Origin: Holophagales bacterium UBA2201
GTDB taxonomy: Bacteria; Acidobacteriota; Thermoanaerobaculia; UBA2201
Direction of reading: 5' to 3'
DNA length: 33,091 nucleotides
Assembly (NCBI GenBank): GCA_002327305.1
Contig: DCUZ01000083.1
Span: forward strand, 1-33,091
The notes under the pieces are model-generated. The model did not search any database and was not told the origin of the DNA. It saw only the letters and a program-made list of their open reading frames with translations. The translations under genes and the position numbers were made by a program. Of the stretch, positions 15,901 through 22,255 are shown piece after piece. How positions within the stretch are numbered: position 1 is the stretch's first letter; every line of letters starts with the position of its first letter.

Positions 15901-16544
15901 AAGAGCAGATACACGTGCTGGGCGGTGTCCGAGGAAAGGTAGCTCCGGAAGGAGAGACCGGTCAATTCGTCGCGCCCGTACCCCAGCAGGTTGCACAGGC
16001 CCCGGTTGAGGAGGGTGAACCGGCCGCGCAGGTCCACCTCGTAGTAGCCGTCCTCGATGTTCTCGAGAATGGTCCGGTAGCGCTCCTCCTCCCGGCGCAG
16101 GGCCTCCTCCATCTGCCTCCGCCGGGTGACGTCCCTGAAAATGGTCAGGATGCCCTGCACGGAGCCCCGGTCCCAGAGGGGCGAGGCGTTGGCCTCCAGG
16201 ACATAGAAGGTGCCGTCCCGGGCGCGCAGGGTCAATTCCGCCCCGGCGCTCTCCTTTCCGCCCAGCAGGAGGTCGTACCCGCGCCGCGCCACCTCCAGCG
16301 CGTCCGAGGACAACAGCCCCAGTTCCACGAAATTTTTCCCGCGCACCTCCGCCAGGGTGTATCCCGAAAGCCGCTCCGCCGCCGGGTTCATGGCCACCAG
16401 GCACCCGGCGCGGTCGGTGATGACCACCGGGTCGGGGGCGGCCTGCATCAGGTTGGCGTAGAGGCGGCGGGAATCCCGCAGAACCGACGGGAGCGGCGCG
16501 TCGGCGGAGGAGTCGGGCGGATCCGGGGGGGGACGGTCAGGCAT
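12951..16544 (-). CDS. Large cytosolic multi-PAS/GAF sensor histidine kinase
   Basis: About 1197 residues. Six consecutive PAS/PAC modules, each ending in a D[VI]T[REA]-type linker, occupy roughly 20-770. A coiled-coil stretch (KEELEARVVARTAELRRMNEQ) lies between PAS5 and PAS6. A GAF domain follows (about 780-960). The HisKA box is VAHEVRNPLNAI with His984, and the HATPase domain has LNLLDNAAQHS (N box), DQGPGI (G1) and FAPFYTTRKKGTGLGLS (F/G2). There are no membrane segments, so it senses cytosolic cues, possibly redox, haem or ligands. Start ATG 16544 has a weak GAGG site upstream. Coupled to the NtrC-type gene by a 4-nt overlap. Confidence 0.93.
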   Translation of the reverse strand: MPDRPPPDPPDSSADAPLPSVLRDSRRLYANLMQAAPDPVVITDRAGCLVAMNPAAERLSGYTLAEVRGKNFVELGLLSSDALEVARRGYDLLLGGKESAGAELTLRARDGTFYVLEANASPLWDRGSVQGILTIFRDVTRRRQMEEALRREEERYRTILENIEDGYYEVDLRGRFTLLNRGLCNLLGYGRDELTGLSFRSYLSSDTAQHVYLLFQDVYRFRRPLQVQGWEVVRKDGRTSIVEASISPILDVDGDPVGFRGIVRDVTRRVAMEKELRKSEAQYRQLFEEVPDGIYQSTPDGRLLAANPALLRMAGFDSLEEMQGVELGSLYQDPVERARWTQELDDKGEVRNAELHLLRKSGEPLIVLENSRAIRGPDGRVERYEGVLTDITAIHRTTAALRESEERHRDLIENLNEAVYAIDAKGIVTYISPVIEHVGGWTPEQMIGRSFFEFVHPDDLSHMHQGLIKRLAGDPAPLEWRTIRRDGQIRWVRTASRLVKDGERLVGLRGTLTDITERKLAEEALLAFRKALDDMQLGVTITDRDRKIVYANAAEARMHGYDLQELLGRDASMFGRPEDVNPKTWRHLDELESRSREALNRRRDGTTFPVHLFSDVVRGRDGRPIGVVTLCEDITERKAAEEALRQAKEELEARVVARTAELRRMNEQLEVELSERLRIEEELKRNEEKYRDLFEQSRDAIYITTRGGQILDVNPVAETLLGYSREELLDSQATDGYANLEDRDRFQREIERQGFVHDFPIRYRRKDGRVIACLETANLRLGEDGSILGYQGIIRDITAQLQAEEGLRKRQAALEAVHEISLSAGLSFQQFCDASLVHLSALLEVPYAAFCLTESGQRRLVSGIVLGHSKPEIFQCREPDTPPEGGVHQQRGDLGRLFEEGSHFRAQRIRTYGAVPVRSRTGEGLGTIHLLDRLERTFTEDEIHLMEIFAATIAHEIEQTNLQERMVQLERVQILGQITAGVAHEVRNPLNAILAMTEALALDLGEHPEHGPILVHIKGQVSRLARLMQDLLELGKPAHKTNFIRMALADLCADSVQLWREANPDAASEIFMIQPPAAEVLFVWSDGTRLQQVFLNLLDNAAQHSPPGGSILLEMREPERGFAAVRVRDQGPGISGADLERVFAPFYTTRKKGTGLGLSIVRHIAEAHGGEVVLINNDPPPGLTVEVRLPLTEEEAP

Positions 16545-16576
16545 CCGGCGGGGGCCTCATCATATTCTCAAAAATG

Positions 16577-16605
16577 ACTATACCGCATCGCCGCGGCGGA
16601 GTCAA
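16577..16605 (-). promoter_or_regulatory. Sigma-70 promoter of the kinase-regulator operon
   Basis: Minus-strand TTGACT (16605-16600), a 17-nt spacer, then TATAGT (16582-16577). The start would be near 16570, about 25 nt before the kinase ATG. It is divergent from the topA promoter. Confidence 0.7.
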
Positions 16606-16651
16606 CGAAGCCCCGACGACAGGAGAGGGACACGGCCCTGGACACCTTATT

Positions 16652-16660
16652 TGATATAAT
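16652..16660 (+). promoter_or_regulatory. Extended -10 promoter giving a leaderless topA mRNA
   Basis: TGATATAAT is a perfect extended -10. Only 7 nt separate it from the ATG at 16668, and there is no Shine-Dalgarno, so transcription should begin at the start codon. Confidence 0.7.
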
Positions 16661-16667
16661 GCCTTCC

Positions 16668-18848
16668 ATGTCAAAACTGGTCATCGTCGAATCGCCGGCC
16701 AAATCCAAGACCATCGCCAAGATCCTGGGGCGCGAATACCGCATCGTCGCCTCCATGGGCCATATCCGGGACCTTCCCAAGTCCAAGGAGGGGGTGGATA
16801 TCGAAGCCGGATTCCAGCCCTCTTTCGTCGTCGCCCGCGAGAAACTGAAGATCGTCAAGCTGTTGAAGGCGGCGGTGGCTTCAGCCAAGGAGATCTACAT
16901 CGCCACCGACCCCGACCGCGAGGGGGAGGCCATCGGGTGGCACCTCAAGGAGATCCTCCAGCGGGACGACCTCCCCTTCTTCCGCATCCTCCTGCGCGAG
17001 ATCACCCCCACCGGAGTGCGCCGCTCCATCGAGGAACGGGGGGTGATCAACGATGCCCTGGTGGAGGCCCAACTGGCCCGGCGCATCCTGGACCGCCTCA
17101 TGGGCTACCGCCTCTCCCCCTTCCTGTGGAAGAAGGTGAAGCGGGGCCTCTCCGCCGGCCGCGTCCAGTCGGTCGCGCTGAAACTGGTCTATGACCGCGA
17201 GATGGAGCGGGAGGCCTTCGCGCCGCAGGAATACTGGACCCTCAAGGCCCGCCTGAAGGCCGGGGAGGGGGAGTTCACGGCGGCCCTGACCCAGGTCAAC
17301 GGCAAGAAGGCCCTGGTCCCCGACGGGGAGACCGCGGAGCGGATGCGGCGGGAGATGGAGGCCGGGACCTTCACCGTCCAGAAAGTGGAGAAGAAGGAGG
17401 TCCAGGGGCACCCGGCCCCCCCCTTCACCACCGCCAAACTCCAGCAGGAGGCCAACCGGTTCTACCGCCTCCCCGTCAAGCGCACCATGCAGATCGCCCA
17501 GAAACTGTACGAGGGCGTGGACCTGGGCCCCACGGGCCGCGTCGGCCTCATCACCTACATGCGCACCGACAGCGTCCGCGTGGCCGATTCGGCCGTGGAG
17601 GCCGCCCGCGACGCCATCCTGGCCCAGTTCGGCCCCGACTACCTCCCCCCCAAGCCCCATGTTTACAAGAGCAAGTCCACCGCCCAGGACGCCCACGAGG
17701 CCATCCGCCCCACCCGGGTGGACCTCCCCCCCGACGCGGTGAAGGGCTACCTCACGGACGATGAACTGAAACTCTACGCCCTCATCTACCGCAAGTTCAT
17801 GGCCTCCCAGATGGCCCCGGCGCGCCATGCCGTCACGGGGATCCACGTGGCCAACGGCGGCTACCTCCTCAAGGCGGCCGGCCGCACCCTGCTTTTCCCC
17901 GGCTACCTGGCCCTCTACAAGCCCCCCGAGGATGACAGGGAGGAGACCCTCCCCCCCGTGGGCGAGGGGGAGACCCTGGGCCTGGCGGGCATCGAGACGA
18001 AGCAGAACTTCACCGAGCCACCGCCCCGGTTCACCGAAGCCACCCTCGTCAAGATCCTCGAGGAAAAGGGCATCGGGCGCCCCTCTACCTACTCCACCAT
18101 CATCTCCACCCTCCAGAACCGCGCCTACTGCTCCAAGGACGGGCAGTTCTTCGTTCCCTCCTCCCTGGGCAGGACGGTGGCGAAGATGCTCATCGAACAG
18201 TTCGCCGACATCATCAACGAGAACTACACCGCATGGCTGGAGACCGAACTGGACCTCATCGAGGAGGGGAAGGAGTCCCGCACCCGCCTCCTCACCGAGT
18301 TCTACGGCAAGTTCGAGGCCGACCTCAAGACCGCCGAGGCCAGCGTGGAAAAGGTGCGCGGCATCCCCACCGGCGAGAACTGCCCCAAGTGCGGCAAACC
18401 CCTCATGACCAAATGGGGCAAGAACGGGGAGTTCATCGCCTGTTCCGGCTACCCCGACTGCACCTACACCCAGGCCATCGTGGAGGAGGGGATCGATCCG
18501 TGCGAAAAGTGCGGCAAGCCCATGGTCCTGAAAAGGGGCCGGTTCGGCTTCTTCTACGCCTGCTCCGGGTACCCCGACTGCAAGACCATCCGTAAGACCA
18601 AGCGCACCTTCACCTCCGAGGACACCGGCGTCGCCTGTCCCCAGGAGGGGTGCGGCGGAAAACTCATTTCGCGGTTCGGCAAAAAGAAGGTCTTTTACGG
18701 ATGCTCCAACTACCCCAAGTGCACCTTCGCCCAGTGGGACAAGCCCCTCCCCGAGCCGTGCCCGGCCTGCGCCCATCCGTTCGTGAACCAGAAGTCCAAG
18801 AAGAAGCTCTGCCCCAAGTGCGGGCATGTGGTCAAGATCGAGGGTTAA
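16668..18848 (+). CDS. topA: DNA topoisomerase I (type IA)
   Basis: About 726 residues. The Toprim domain starts KLVIVESPAKSKTIAKIL and includes the acidic ATDPDREGEAI. The active-site Tyr is in GLITYMRTDSVRV (Tyr297). Conserved LSAGRVQSVALKL and DAHEAIRPT are present. The C-terminus carries four topoisomerase zinc-ribbon modules, recognisable by CPKCG, CEKCG, CPQEGC and CPAC, with repeated ACSGYPDC-like ends. It relaxes negative supercoils. ATG at 16668 fits the leaderless promoter; an in-frame ATG at 16659 overlaps the -10 box and is unlikely. Normal length for the family. Confidence 0.98.
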   Translation: MSKLVIVESPAKSKTIAKILGREYRIVASMGHIRDLPKSKEGVDIEAGFQPSFVVAREKLKIVKLLKAAVASAKEIYIATDPDREGEAIGWHLKEILQRDDLPFFRILLREITPTGVRRSIEERGVINDALVEAQLARRILDRLMGYRLSPFLWKKVKRGLSAGRVQSVALKLVYDREMEREAFAPQEYWTLKARLKAGEGEFTAALTQVNGKKALVPDGETAERMRREMEAGTFTVQKVEKKEVQGHPAPPFTTAKLQQEANRFYRLPVKRTMQIAQKLYEGVDLGPTGRVGLITYMRTDSVRVADSAVEAARDAILAQFGPDYLPPKPHVYKSKSTAQDAHEAIRPTRVDLPPDAVKGYLTDDELKLYALIYRKFMASQMAPARHAVTGIHVANGGYLLKAAGRTLLFPGYLALYKPPEDDREETLPPVGEGETLGLAGIETKQNFTEPPPRFTEATLVKILEEKGIGRPSTYSTIISTLQNRAYCSKDGQFFVPSSLGRTVAKMLIEQFADIINENYTAWLETELDLIEEGKESRTRLLTEFYGKFEADLKTAEASVEKVRGIPTGENCPKCGKPLMTKWGKNGEFIACSGYPDCTYTQAIVEEGIDPCEKCGKPMVLKRGRFGFFYACSGYPDCKTIRKTKRTFTSEDTGVACPQEGCGGKLISRFGKKKVFYGCSNYPKCTFAQWDKPLPEPCPACAHPFVNQKSKKKLCPKCGHVVKIEG

Positions 18849-18979
18849 GCACCAGTCATTTCCCTCTTGATTCAGCGCCGGTGAAGCGGGCTGTGGATGG
18901 CCCGTTTACGGACCCGCCAAAGCCGCGCGGCCGGCGCAGCGGTCGGGGTTTGATCAGTCGGGGCTGGTTGACCATCGGG

Positions 18980-19003
18980 CCGCCCCGATCTTCGCCGGGG
19001 CGG
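18980..19003 (+). terminator. GC hairpin downstream of topA
   Basis: An 8-bp stem CCGCCCCG / CGGGGCGG with 8-nt loop, but no U-run. A second small stem (CGGGC/GCCCG, 18887-18904) followed by TTTA is nearer the topA stop. Either may terminate topA. No gene is seen in 18849-19126. Confidence 0.3.
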
Positions 19004-19030
19004 GTCTGCGGCCAGCCCCCACCGCTTCAG

Positions 19031-19130
19031 ATAATGAGGGACAGTCACCTATTTAGCTGCTAAGAAAGAAGGATGAATAGATAATGAGGGACAGTCACCT
19101 ATTGGGCTGCTAAGAAAGAAGGATGAATGA
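19031..19130 (+). repeat. 50-nt tandem duplication carrying two AGGGACAGTCACCTATT cores
   Basis: Two units of exactly 50 nt (19031-19080, 19081-19130) differ only at a few positions just after the core. The cores are at 19037-19054 and 19087-19103. These are the first two of seven same-orientation copies in the island up to 22291. The core is an imperfect palindrome (AATAGG...CCTATT in fuller copies). The second unit supplies the AGAAGG ribosome-binding site and the start codon of the next gene. Confidence 0.85.
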
Positions 19131-19378
19131 TGAAGAATGATAATCAGATAGGTTATCGCCCTAACGGGACGCTCCCCGTCAGGATAGAGATGCTGGACGA
19201 CCGAATAGCGGCGATATTAAAATCTAAAAGCCCGCTCGATCGTCTGCGAATCGGATTTTCCCTCTGGGAATCGGCGCGCACTTTATTGTCCGCGCATCTT
19301 GGAAGGAGCCATCCTGGCTGGGACGAGGCGGCGATCCAGCGGGAAATCAGCCGGAGGTTCCTGCATGCGGCCCCATGA
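19127..19378 (+). CDS. Small protein paired with a nucleotidyltransferase (antitoxin-like)
   Basis: About 83 residues. The conserved-looking part is the C-terminal half, LRIGFSLWESARTLLSAHL followed by HPGWDEAAIQREISRR. Similar short proteins occur next to nucleotidyltransferase-fold genes, so a partner or antitoxin role is plausible, but I cannot assign a family name. AGAAGG lies before two adjacent ATG codons (19127, 19130). The 3' end overlaps the next gene by 14 nt, so the pair is co-translated. The ribosome-binding site lies inside the 50-nt tandem repeat. Confidence 0.65.
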   Translation: MMKNDNQIGYRPNGTLPVRIEMLDDRIAAILKSKSPLDRLRIGFSLWESARTLLSAHLGRSHPGWDEAAIQREISRRFLHAAP

Positions 19379-19931
19379 CCTATTGGCCAAAGCGATCACG
19401 TTTTTCGAATCCTTGGACGTCCCTTACCTGGTTACCGGCTCGGTGGCCTCCACGGCTTACGGGGAGCCTCGCATGACGCTGGACATTGACATCGTGGCCG
19501 CGATCGAGGAGAGGCACGTGGCCGGGTTTCTCGAAGCTTTTCCCCATGAGGAGTATTATGTGGACCGGGAAGAGATCATGGATGCCCTTCGACGGAGCGG
19601 CCAATTCAACATCATCCATCCCGCTTCGGGGCTCAAAGTAGATGTCTTCGTCAAGGGAAAGAACGCATTTGATGACAGCAGGTTTTCCCGGGGGCGCCGG
19701 ATTACCGTAGCGAAAGGGCGGGAGGCCGTCTTCGCCTCGCCGGAGGACGTGATCCTCAAGAAAATGGAGTACTTCAAAGCCGGCGGTTCGGACAAGCACC
19801 TGCGTGATATCGTAGGGATATTGAAGGTGAGCACCGAACAGGTGGATAGATCCTATATTACGCTTTGGGCCGAACGGCTGGGTCTGGCTGATATCTGGAT
19901 CGGCATCGTGGAGCGCTTGAAGCAATCGTAG
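19365..19931 (+). CDS. Nucleotidyltransferase-fold protein (AbiEii/MNT-like)
   Basis: About 188 residues. The polymerase-beta-type signature is complete: TGSVASTAYG, then LDIDIV with Asp40 and Asp42 and the third acidic residue Asp93 in KVDVFV. This is typical of small nucleotidyltransferases, including toxin or antitoxin components that NMPylate or AMPylate tRNA or protein partners. ATG at 19365 has GGAGG upstream; a longer frame from 19299 only runs through the preceding gene. No HEPN partner is present. The 83-residue protein upstream is the likely partner. A repeat copy begins 10 nt after the stop. Confidence 0.75.
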   Translation: MRPHDLLAKAITFFESLDVPYLVTGSVASTAYGEPRMTLDIDIVAAIEERHVAGFLEAFPHEEYYVDREEIMDALRRSGQFNIIHPASGLKVDVFVKGKNAFDDSRFSRGRRITVAKGREAVFASPEDVILKKMEYFKAGGSDKHLRDIVGILKVSTEQVDRSYITLWAERLGLADIWIGIVERLKQS

Positions 19932-19940
19932 AGGGCCGGA

Positions 19941-19963
19941 ATAACTAGGGACAGTCACCTTTT
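19941..19963 (+). repeat. Dispersed repeat copy 3
   Basis: ATAACT followed by AGGGACAGTCACCT and TTT, 10 nt after the nucleotidyltransferase stop. A small hairpin, CTGAA-CAATA-TTCAG, follows at about 19964-19978. Confidence 0.75.
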
Positions 19964-19992
19964 CTGAACAATATTCAGGGGAAATAGTCATG

Positions 19993-20016
19993 GATAATAG
20001 GGACAGTCACCTATTT
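19993..20016 (+). repeat. Dispersed repeat copy 4
   Basis: GATAAT followed by AGGGACAGTCACCTATTT. Sequence from here to 20203 contains no gene that I can support; a ribosome-binding site (AGAGGAGAG) precedes an ATG at 20037 whose frame stops after 10 codons. Confidence 0.8.
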
Positions 20017-20119
20017 GTATATTAGAGGAGAGCAAAATGGGAAGACGGCATTCGAAGGGTAGATTATGAAGGATGAAATGGGGACATGGCAAGACGAGCG
20101 AGATGGACGAGAAAAGCAG

Positions 20120-20144
20120 ATGCCGGATCACGTCCGGCATGACA
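20120..20144. repeat. REP-like palindrome, copy 1
   Basis: ATGCCGGA-TCACG-TCCGGCAT followed by GACA. It is closely related to the palindrome at 21468-21492 and to extragenic palindromes common in other bacteria. Confidence 0.65.
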
Positions 20145-20180
20145 ATAGGAAGCATGTCATGCTGACGAAAGTTGGAAAAT

Positions 20181-20196
20181 AGGGACAGTCCCTTTT
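20181..20196 (+). repeat. Dispersed repeat copy 5, variant
   Basis: AGGGACAGTCCCTTTT, preceded by AAAAT. This copy has CCC in place of ACC, making it more nearly palindromic (GGGACAGTCCC). It ends 8 nt before the start of the broken gene at 20204. Confidence 0.7.
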
Positions 20197-20203
20197 AAAT
20201 CGC

Positions 20204-20667
20204 ATGACAAATCCTCTTGCCATCGCTTTACTCGCCGCCGCCGTCACGGCGCTGGCCGCCTTTCTCCTGCGGCTGGCCTGGAAGGCCGTTCGCCGCCGGC
20301 TTGCCCGCCGTCTTTCGCCCGAGGAGAAGCGCCTGCTCCATAATGCGGCCAAATCCCAAGGCATGATCCACCACATGGAAGCCGATCAATTCCCCGCCGG
20401 CTGGGCGCGGGCCGGTAAAATGGATTTCGACACCGATCCGGCGCCCCCGCCCCCCGCCCTTCCATTCCCCCACCCCTCGTAAAAGTATGTGCCAATCCAT
20501 CTCGTAGAAATATGTGCCACTTGACACCCGCCCGTTCAACCCTCCACCTCGCCGCCCTGGATCGCCTCATCGCACTCGGATATGTCGAATGCAAAACGGA
20601 AAATTTGTTTCTGTTGATCTATGCCGGACCGGTGAGGGTGGCGGCCATCTGCCACGTAGCGCCATGA
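20204..20667 (+). pseudogene. Broken small gene interrupted by an insertion with 25-nt repeats
   Basis: The open frame 20204-20482 encodes an N-terminal membrane helix, a basic stretch and LSPEEKRLLHNAAKSQG, then HHMEADQFPAGWARAG and DFDTDP. It then degenerates into Pro-rich sequence and stops. From about 20533 a different frame reads TLHLAALDRLIALGYVEC and then ENLFLLIYAG, to a stop at 20667. This looks like the missing C-terminal half (a winged-helix-like LDRLIALGYVE pattern). Between the halves lie two copies of CTCGTARAARTATGTGCCA. I infer one gene split by an insertion and frameshift; alternatively the first half is a real short protein. Confidence 0.5.
20476..20519. repeat. Two 19-nt direct repeats spaced 25 nt
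   Basis: CTCGTAAAAGTATGTGCCA (20476-20494) and CTCGTAGAAATATGTGCCA (20501-20519). Multiple short terminal repeats of the TARAAATGTGCC kind are reminiscent of IS21-type ends, so this may be a small scar or end fragment of an insertion sequence. That origin is inference. Confidence 0.6.
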
Positions 20668-20730
20668 GCGGCGTAAAGAATACTCCCTTCACCGTCATCG
20701 GAGGCTCGGCGGTGAATATGCGCGTCGGTT
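20664..20730 (+). pseudogene. Truncated start of a second nucleotidyltransferase-like gene
   Basis: ATG at 20664 overlaps the stop of the preceding broken frame. It reads SGVKNTPFTVIGGSAVNMR, which resembles the VIGGxAVN loop at the start of nucleotidyltransferase-fold proteins. The similarity ends there, and the sequence runs into the 3' end of hicA. This suggests an operon of a small protein plus a nucleotidyltransferase that was cut off when the hicBA segment arrived. Confidence 0.35.
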
Positions 20731-20733
20731 GTT

Positions 20734-20955
20734 TCACAGCAGGGCTTCAAACTCATCCACGCTCAGGCCCGCGTGCCGAATAATGGCGCGAAGCGTTCCG
20801 CGATCCAATTCCTTGTGGTCCGGGACCACCAATTGCGCGAAGGGGTCGGAACGCCGGAGAACGATATGGCTGCCTTCCTGACGGCGGACCTGGAAACCGG
20901 CCCGTTCCAGGGCACGGACGCATTCCCGGCCGGAGAGCCGGGGAAGCTTGGTCAT
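20734..20955 (-). CDS. hicA: HicA-type mRNA interferase toxin
   Basis: About 73 residues, the normal HicA size, with a double-stranded-RNA-binding-like fold. PRLSGRECVRALERAGF is the typical N-terminus. GSHIVLRR holds the catalytic His (usual motif GSHxxx), and VVPDHKELDRGTLRAIIRHAGLS is the usual C-terminal region (only its order is noted here). Its start codon overlaps the hicB stop (ATGA), so the toxin is translated after its antitoxin. It appears intact. Confidence 0.92.
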   Translation of the reverse strand: MTKLPRLSGRECVRALERAGFQVRRQEGSHIVLRRSDPFAQLVVPDHKELDRGTLRAIIRHAGLSVDEFEALL

Positions 20956-21158
20956 ACCGCCACAACCAGCGTGTCGAATTTCTCCTCGGGGACGGGCAGA
21001 TGGTCCTCCTCCAGGGCGATGGTGTAGGCATGGATCGCTTCCTTGATGTTGAGGATCGCTTCATCCCTCGTCCGGCCTTGGCTCAGGCAGCCGGGAAGGC
21101 TGGGGCATTCCGCCACCCAATAGCCGTCTTCTCCCGCATGGATGACCACTTGTCGCAT
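20952..21158 (-). CDS. hicB: HicB-type antitoxin
   Basis: About 68 residues. The partial RNase H-like HicB fold is evident from EDGYWVAECPSLPGCLSQG and TRDEAILNIKEAI. There is little room for a DNA-binding domain after it, so autoregulation may differ from longer HicB proteins. AAGGAG precedes ATG 21158, and an extended -10 promoter lies at 21178-21186. It neutralises the HicA encoded immediately downstream. Confidence 0.92.
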   Translation of the reverse strand: MRQVVIHAGEDGYWVAECPSLPGCLSQGRTRDEAILNIKEAIHAYTIALEEDHLPVPEEKFDTLVVAV

Positions 21159-21177
21159 AATCGGCTCCTTATGGTTT

Positions 21178-21186
21178 ATTATATCA
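21178..21186 (-). promoter_or_regulatory. Extended -10 promoter of hicBA
   Basis: Minus-strand TGATATAAT, identical to the topA element, 19 nt before the hicB ATG. A leader containing AAGGAG follows. Confidence 0.6.
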
Positions 21187-21267
21187 AATGTGACGCGCCT
21201 TATCCGCCCTCCCGGGGCCGCACAACGGTTGGCGAGCCGAAGCCTTTCCGAGGAAAGGACCGCGACG

Positions 21268-21324
21268 ATGGACTATTTTGAGATCCTCGAGGGCCTATAC
21301 AGGCAGAAGATCCGCTACCGATAA
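21268..21324 (+). pseudogene. Nucleotidyltransferase gene truncated after 18 codons by a repeat
   Basis: GAGGAAAGG precedes an ATG encoding DYFEILEGLYRQKIRYR and a stop. This matches the usual N-terminus of AbiEii-like nucleotidyltransferases (FEILxxLxxxxVRYLxVGG). The frame ends exactly where repeat copy 6 begins (GATAACTAGGGACAG), whose TAA supplies the stop. The rest of the gene is absent. Confidence 0.5.
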
Positions 21325-21344
21325 CTAGGGACAGTCACCTATTT
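21321..21344 (+). repeat. Dispersed repeat copy 6
   Basis: ATAACT followed by AGGGACAGTCACCTATTT. It abuts the truncated gene at 21268. The sequence from 21345 to 21810 contains only palindromes and no gene that I can support. Confidence 0.8.
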
Positions 21345-21467
21345 ATGAGTAATATTCTGAAGCACAACTTCTGAAAAAGGCGATTTGCTGAACGGCGATT
21401 CGACAAGGCCATTCGGGTGAATGGCGATGGCGGGGGGAGTTCCCTTGGCGGCCGTCGAAGGAGCGAG

Positions 21468-21528
21468 ATGCCGGGTCAAGCCCGGCATGACAGAAAAACG
21501 ATGGCGGATCCCTGGATCAGGTCCAGGG
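21468..21528. repeat. REP-like palindrome copy 2 plus a second inverted repeat
   Basis: 21468-21492 is ATGCCGGG-TCAAG-CCCGGCAT followed by GACA, a relative of the palindrome at 20120. 21510-21528 is CCCTGGA-TCAGG-TCCAGGG. Both have 5-nt centres beginning TCA and lie in non-coding sequence. Confidence 0.65.
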
Positions 21529-21810
21529 CAGGCTCAGTCCTGAATGACAGCGAGGGGCCGTCTTGCGATCCACATCCTGCGTCAATCGTCTTTCGTCTTG
21601 CGTATCTCCAGCCCTCCCATTCCGCAAACTCCACGCTTCAAACAACGCACCGCGCATCCAATGATCGGTCCGCCCGCCCCTCCCAGTCGTGTGTTCCAAA
21701 CAAAGATATGGGCATAAAGAATAAATTGAGGCAATGTCATGAGAAATCAGCCGCCTGAGGAAAGCATTTGAAGGAATACGTATGCAAAAGCCATAACGAG
21801 AAGAGTTTTT

Positions 21811-22092
21811 ATGGCTGCGATAACGATCCAATGCCCCGAGGAGGTCCTCATTTCGCTCAAAGAGGATCCGAAGGCGTTCGGGAAGGATTTGATCCTGGCC
21901 GCCGCCAAGATAATTTACGAGCTCGGGCGGCTCTCATCGGGACGCTCGGCGAAGTTGGCCGGGTTGTCGGGGGCGAAGTTCCTTCAGCGCGCCGCTGAAT
22001 TCAAGGTGCCCGCCTGGGACCTGATGGAGGGCGAGTTTAAACGGGACATGCGCCATGCCGGTAATTGTGGTACGCTGTGGAGTAAGGAGTGA
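21811..22092 (+). CDS. UPF0175-like small protein (antitoxin-like)
   Basis: About 93 residues. The core AAAKIIYELGRLSSGRSAKLAGLSG then FLQRAAEFKVPAWDL has the helix-turn-helix-like pattern of UPF0175 proteins, which often act as antitoxins of PIN-domain toxins (the two quoted pieces are contiguous families of residues 30-72). No PIN gene follows here. GAGAAGAG lies before the ATG. The stop is 4 nt before the next start, so the two genes are coupled. Confidence 0.7.
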   Translation: MAAITIQCPEEVLISLKEDPKAFGKDLILAAAKIIYELGRLSSGRSAKLAGLSGAKFLQRAAEFKVPAWDLMEGEFKRDMRHAGNCGTLWSKE

Positions 22093-22096
22093 CGCC

Positions 22097-22255
22097 ATGA
22101 AGAATCTCAAAATAATCGTGGAGAAGCATTCCGACGGGTACGTTGCGTATCCCCTCGGCGTGGAAGGCGTTATCGTGGGGGAGGGGGAAACCTACGAAGA
22201 GGCCCTGACTGACGTAAAAGCCGCCATCCGGTTCCATCAAAAATCGTTTGGATAA
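22097..22255 (+). CDS. HicB-like short antitoxin, orphan
   Basis: About 52 residues. KNLKIIVEKHSDGYVAYPLG and GETYEEALTDVKAAIRFH are the HicB core. AAGGAG precedes ATG 22097 at good spacing. No HicA toxin is adjacent: the stop codon runs directly into repeat copy 7 (GGATAATAG...), so a downstream partner or C-terminal tail may have been lost. Confidence 0.7.
   Translation: MKNLKIIVEKHSDGYVAYPLGVEGVIVGEGETYEEALTDVKAAIRFHQKSFG

Noticed and set aside
14541..16577. Long plus-strand frame opposite the histidine kinase
   Set aside because: No recognisable domain; the PAS/HisKA reading on the minus strand explains the sequence.
16881..18827. Long minus-strand frame opposite topA
   Set aside because: Repetitive Gly/Leu/Glu composition and no domain; topA is certain.
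19031..19130. CRISPR-like array
   Set aside because: Only two head-to-tail 50-nt units with no variable spacers; it is a tandem duplication of the dispersed repeat.
20037..20069. Ten-codon frame with a strong ribosome-binding site (AGAGGAGAG)
   Set aside because: Too short to support; possibly the start of a lost gene after repeat copy 4.
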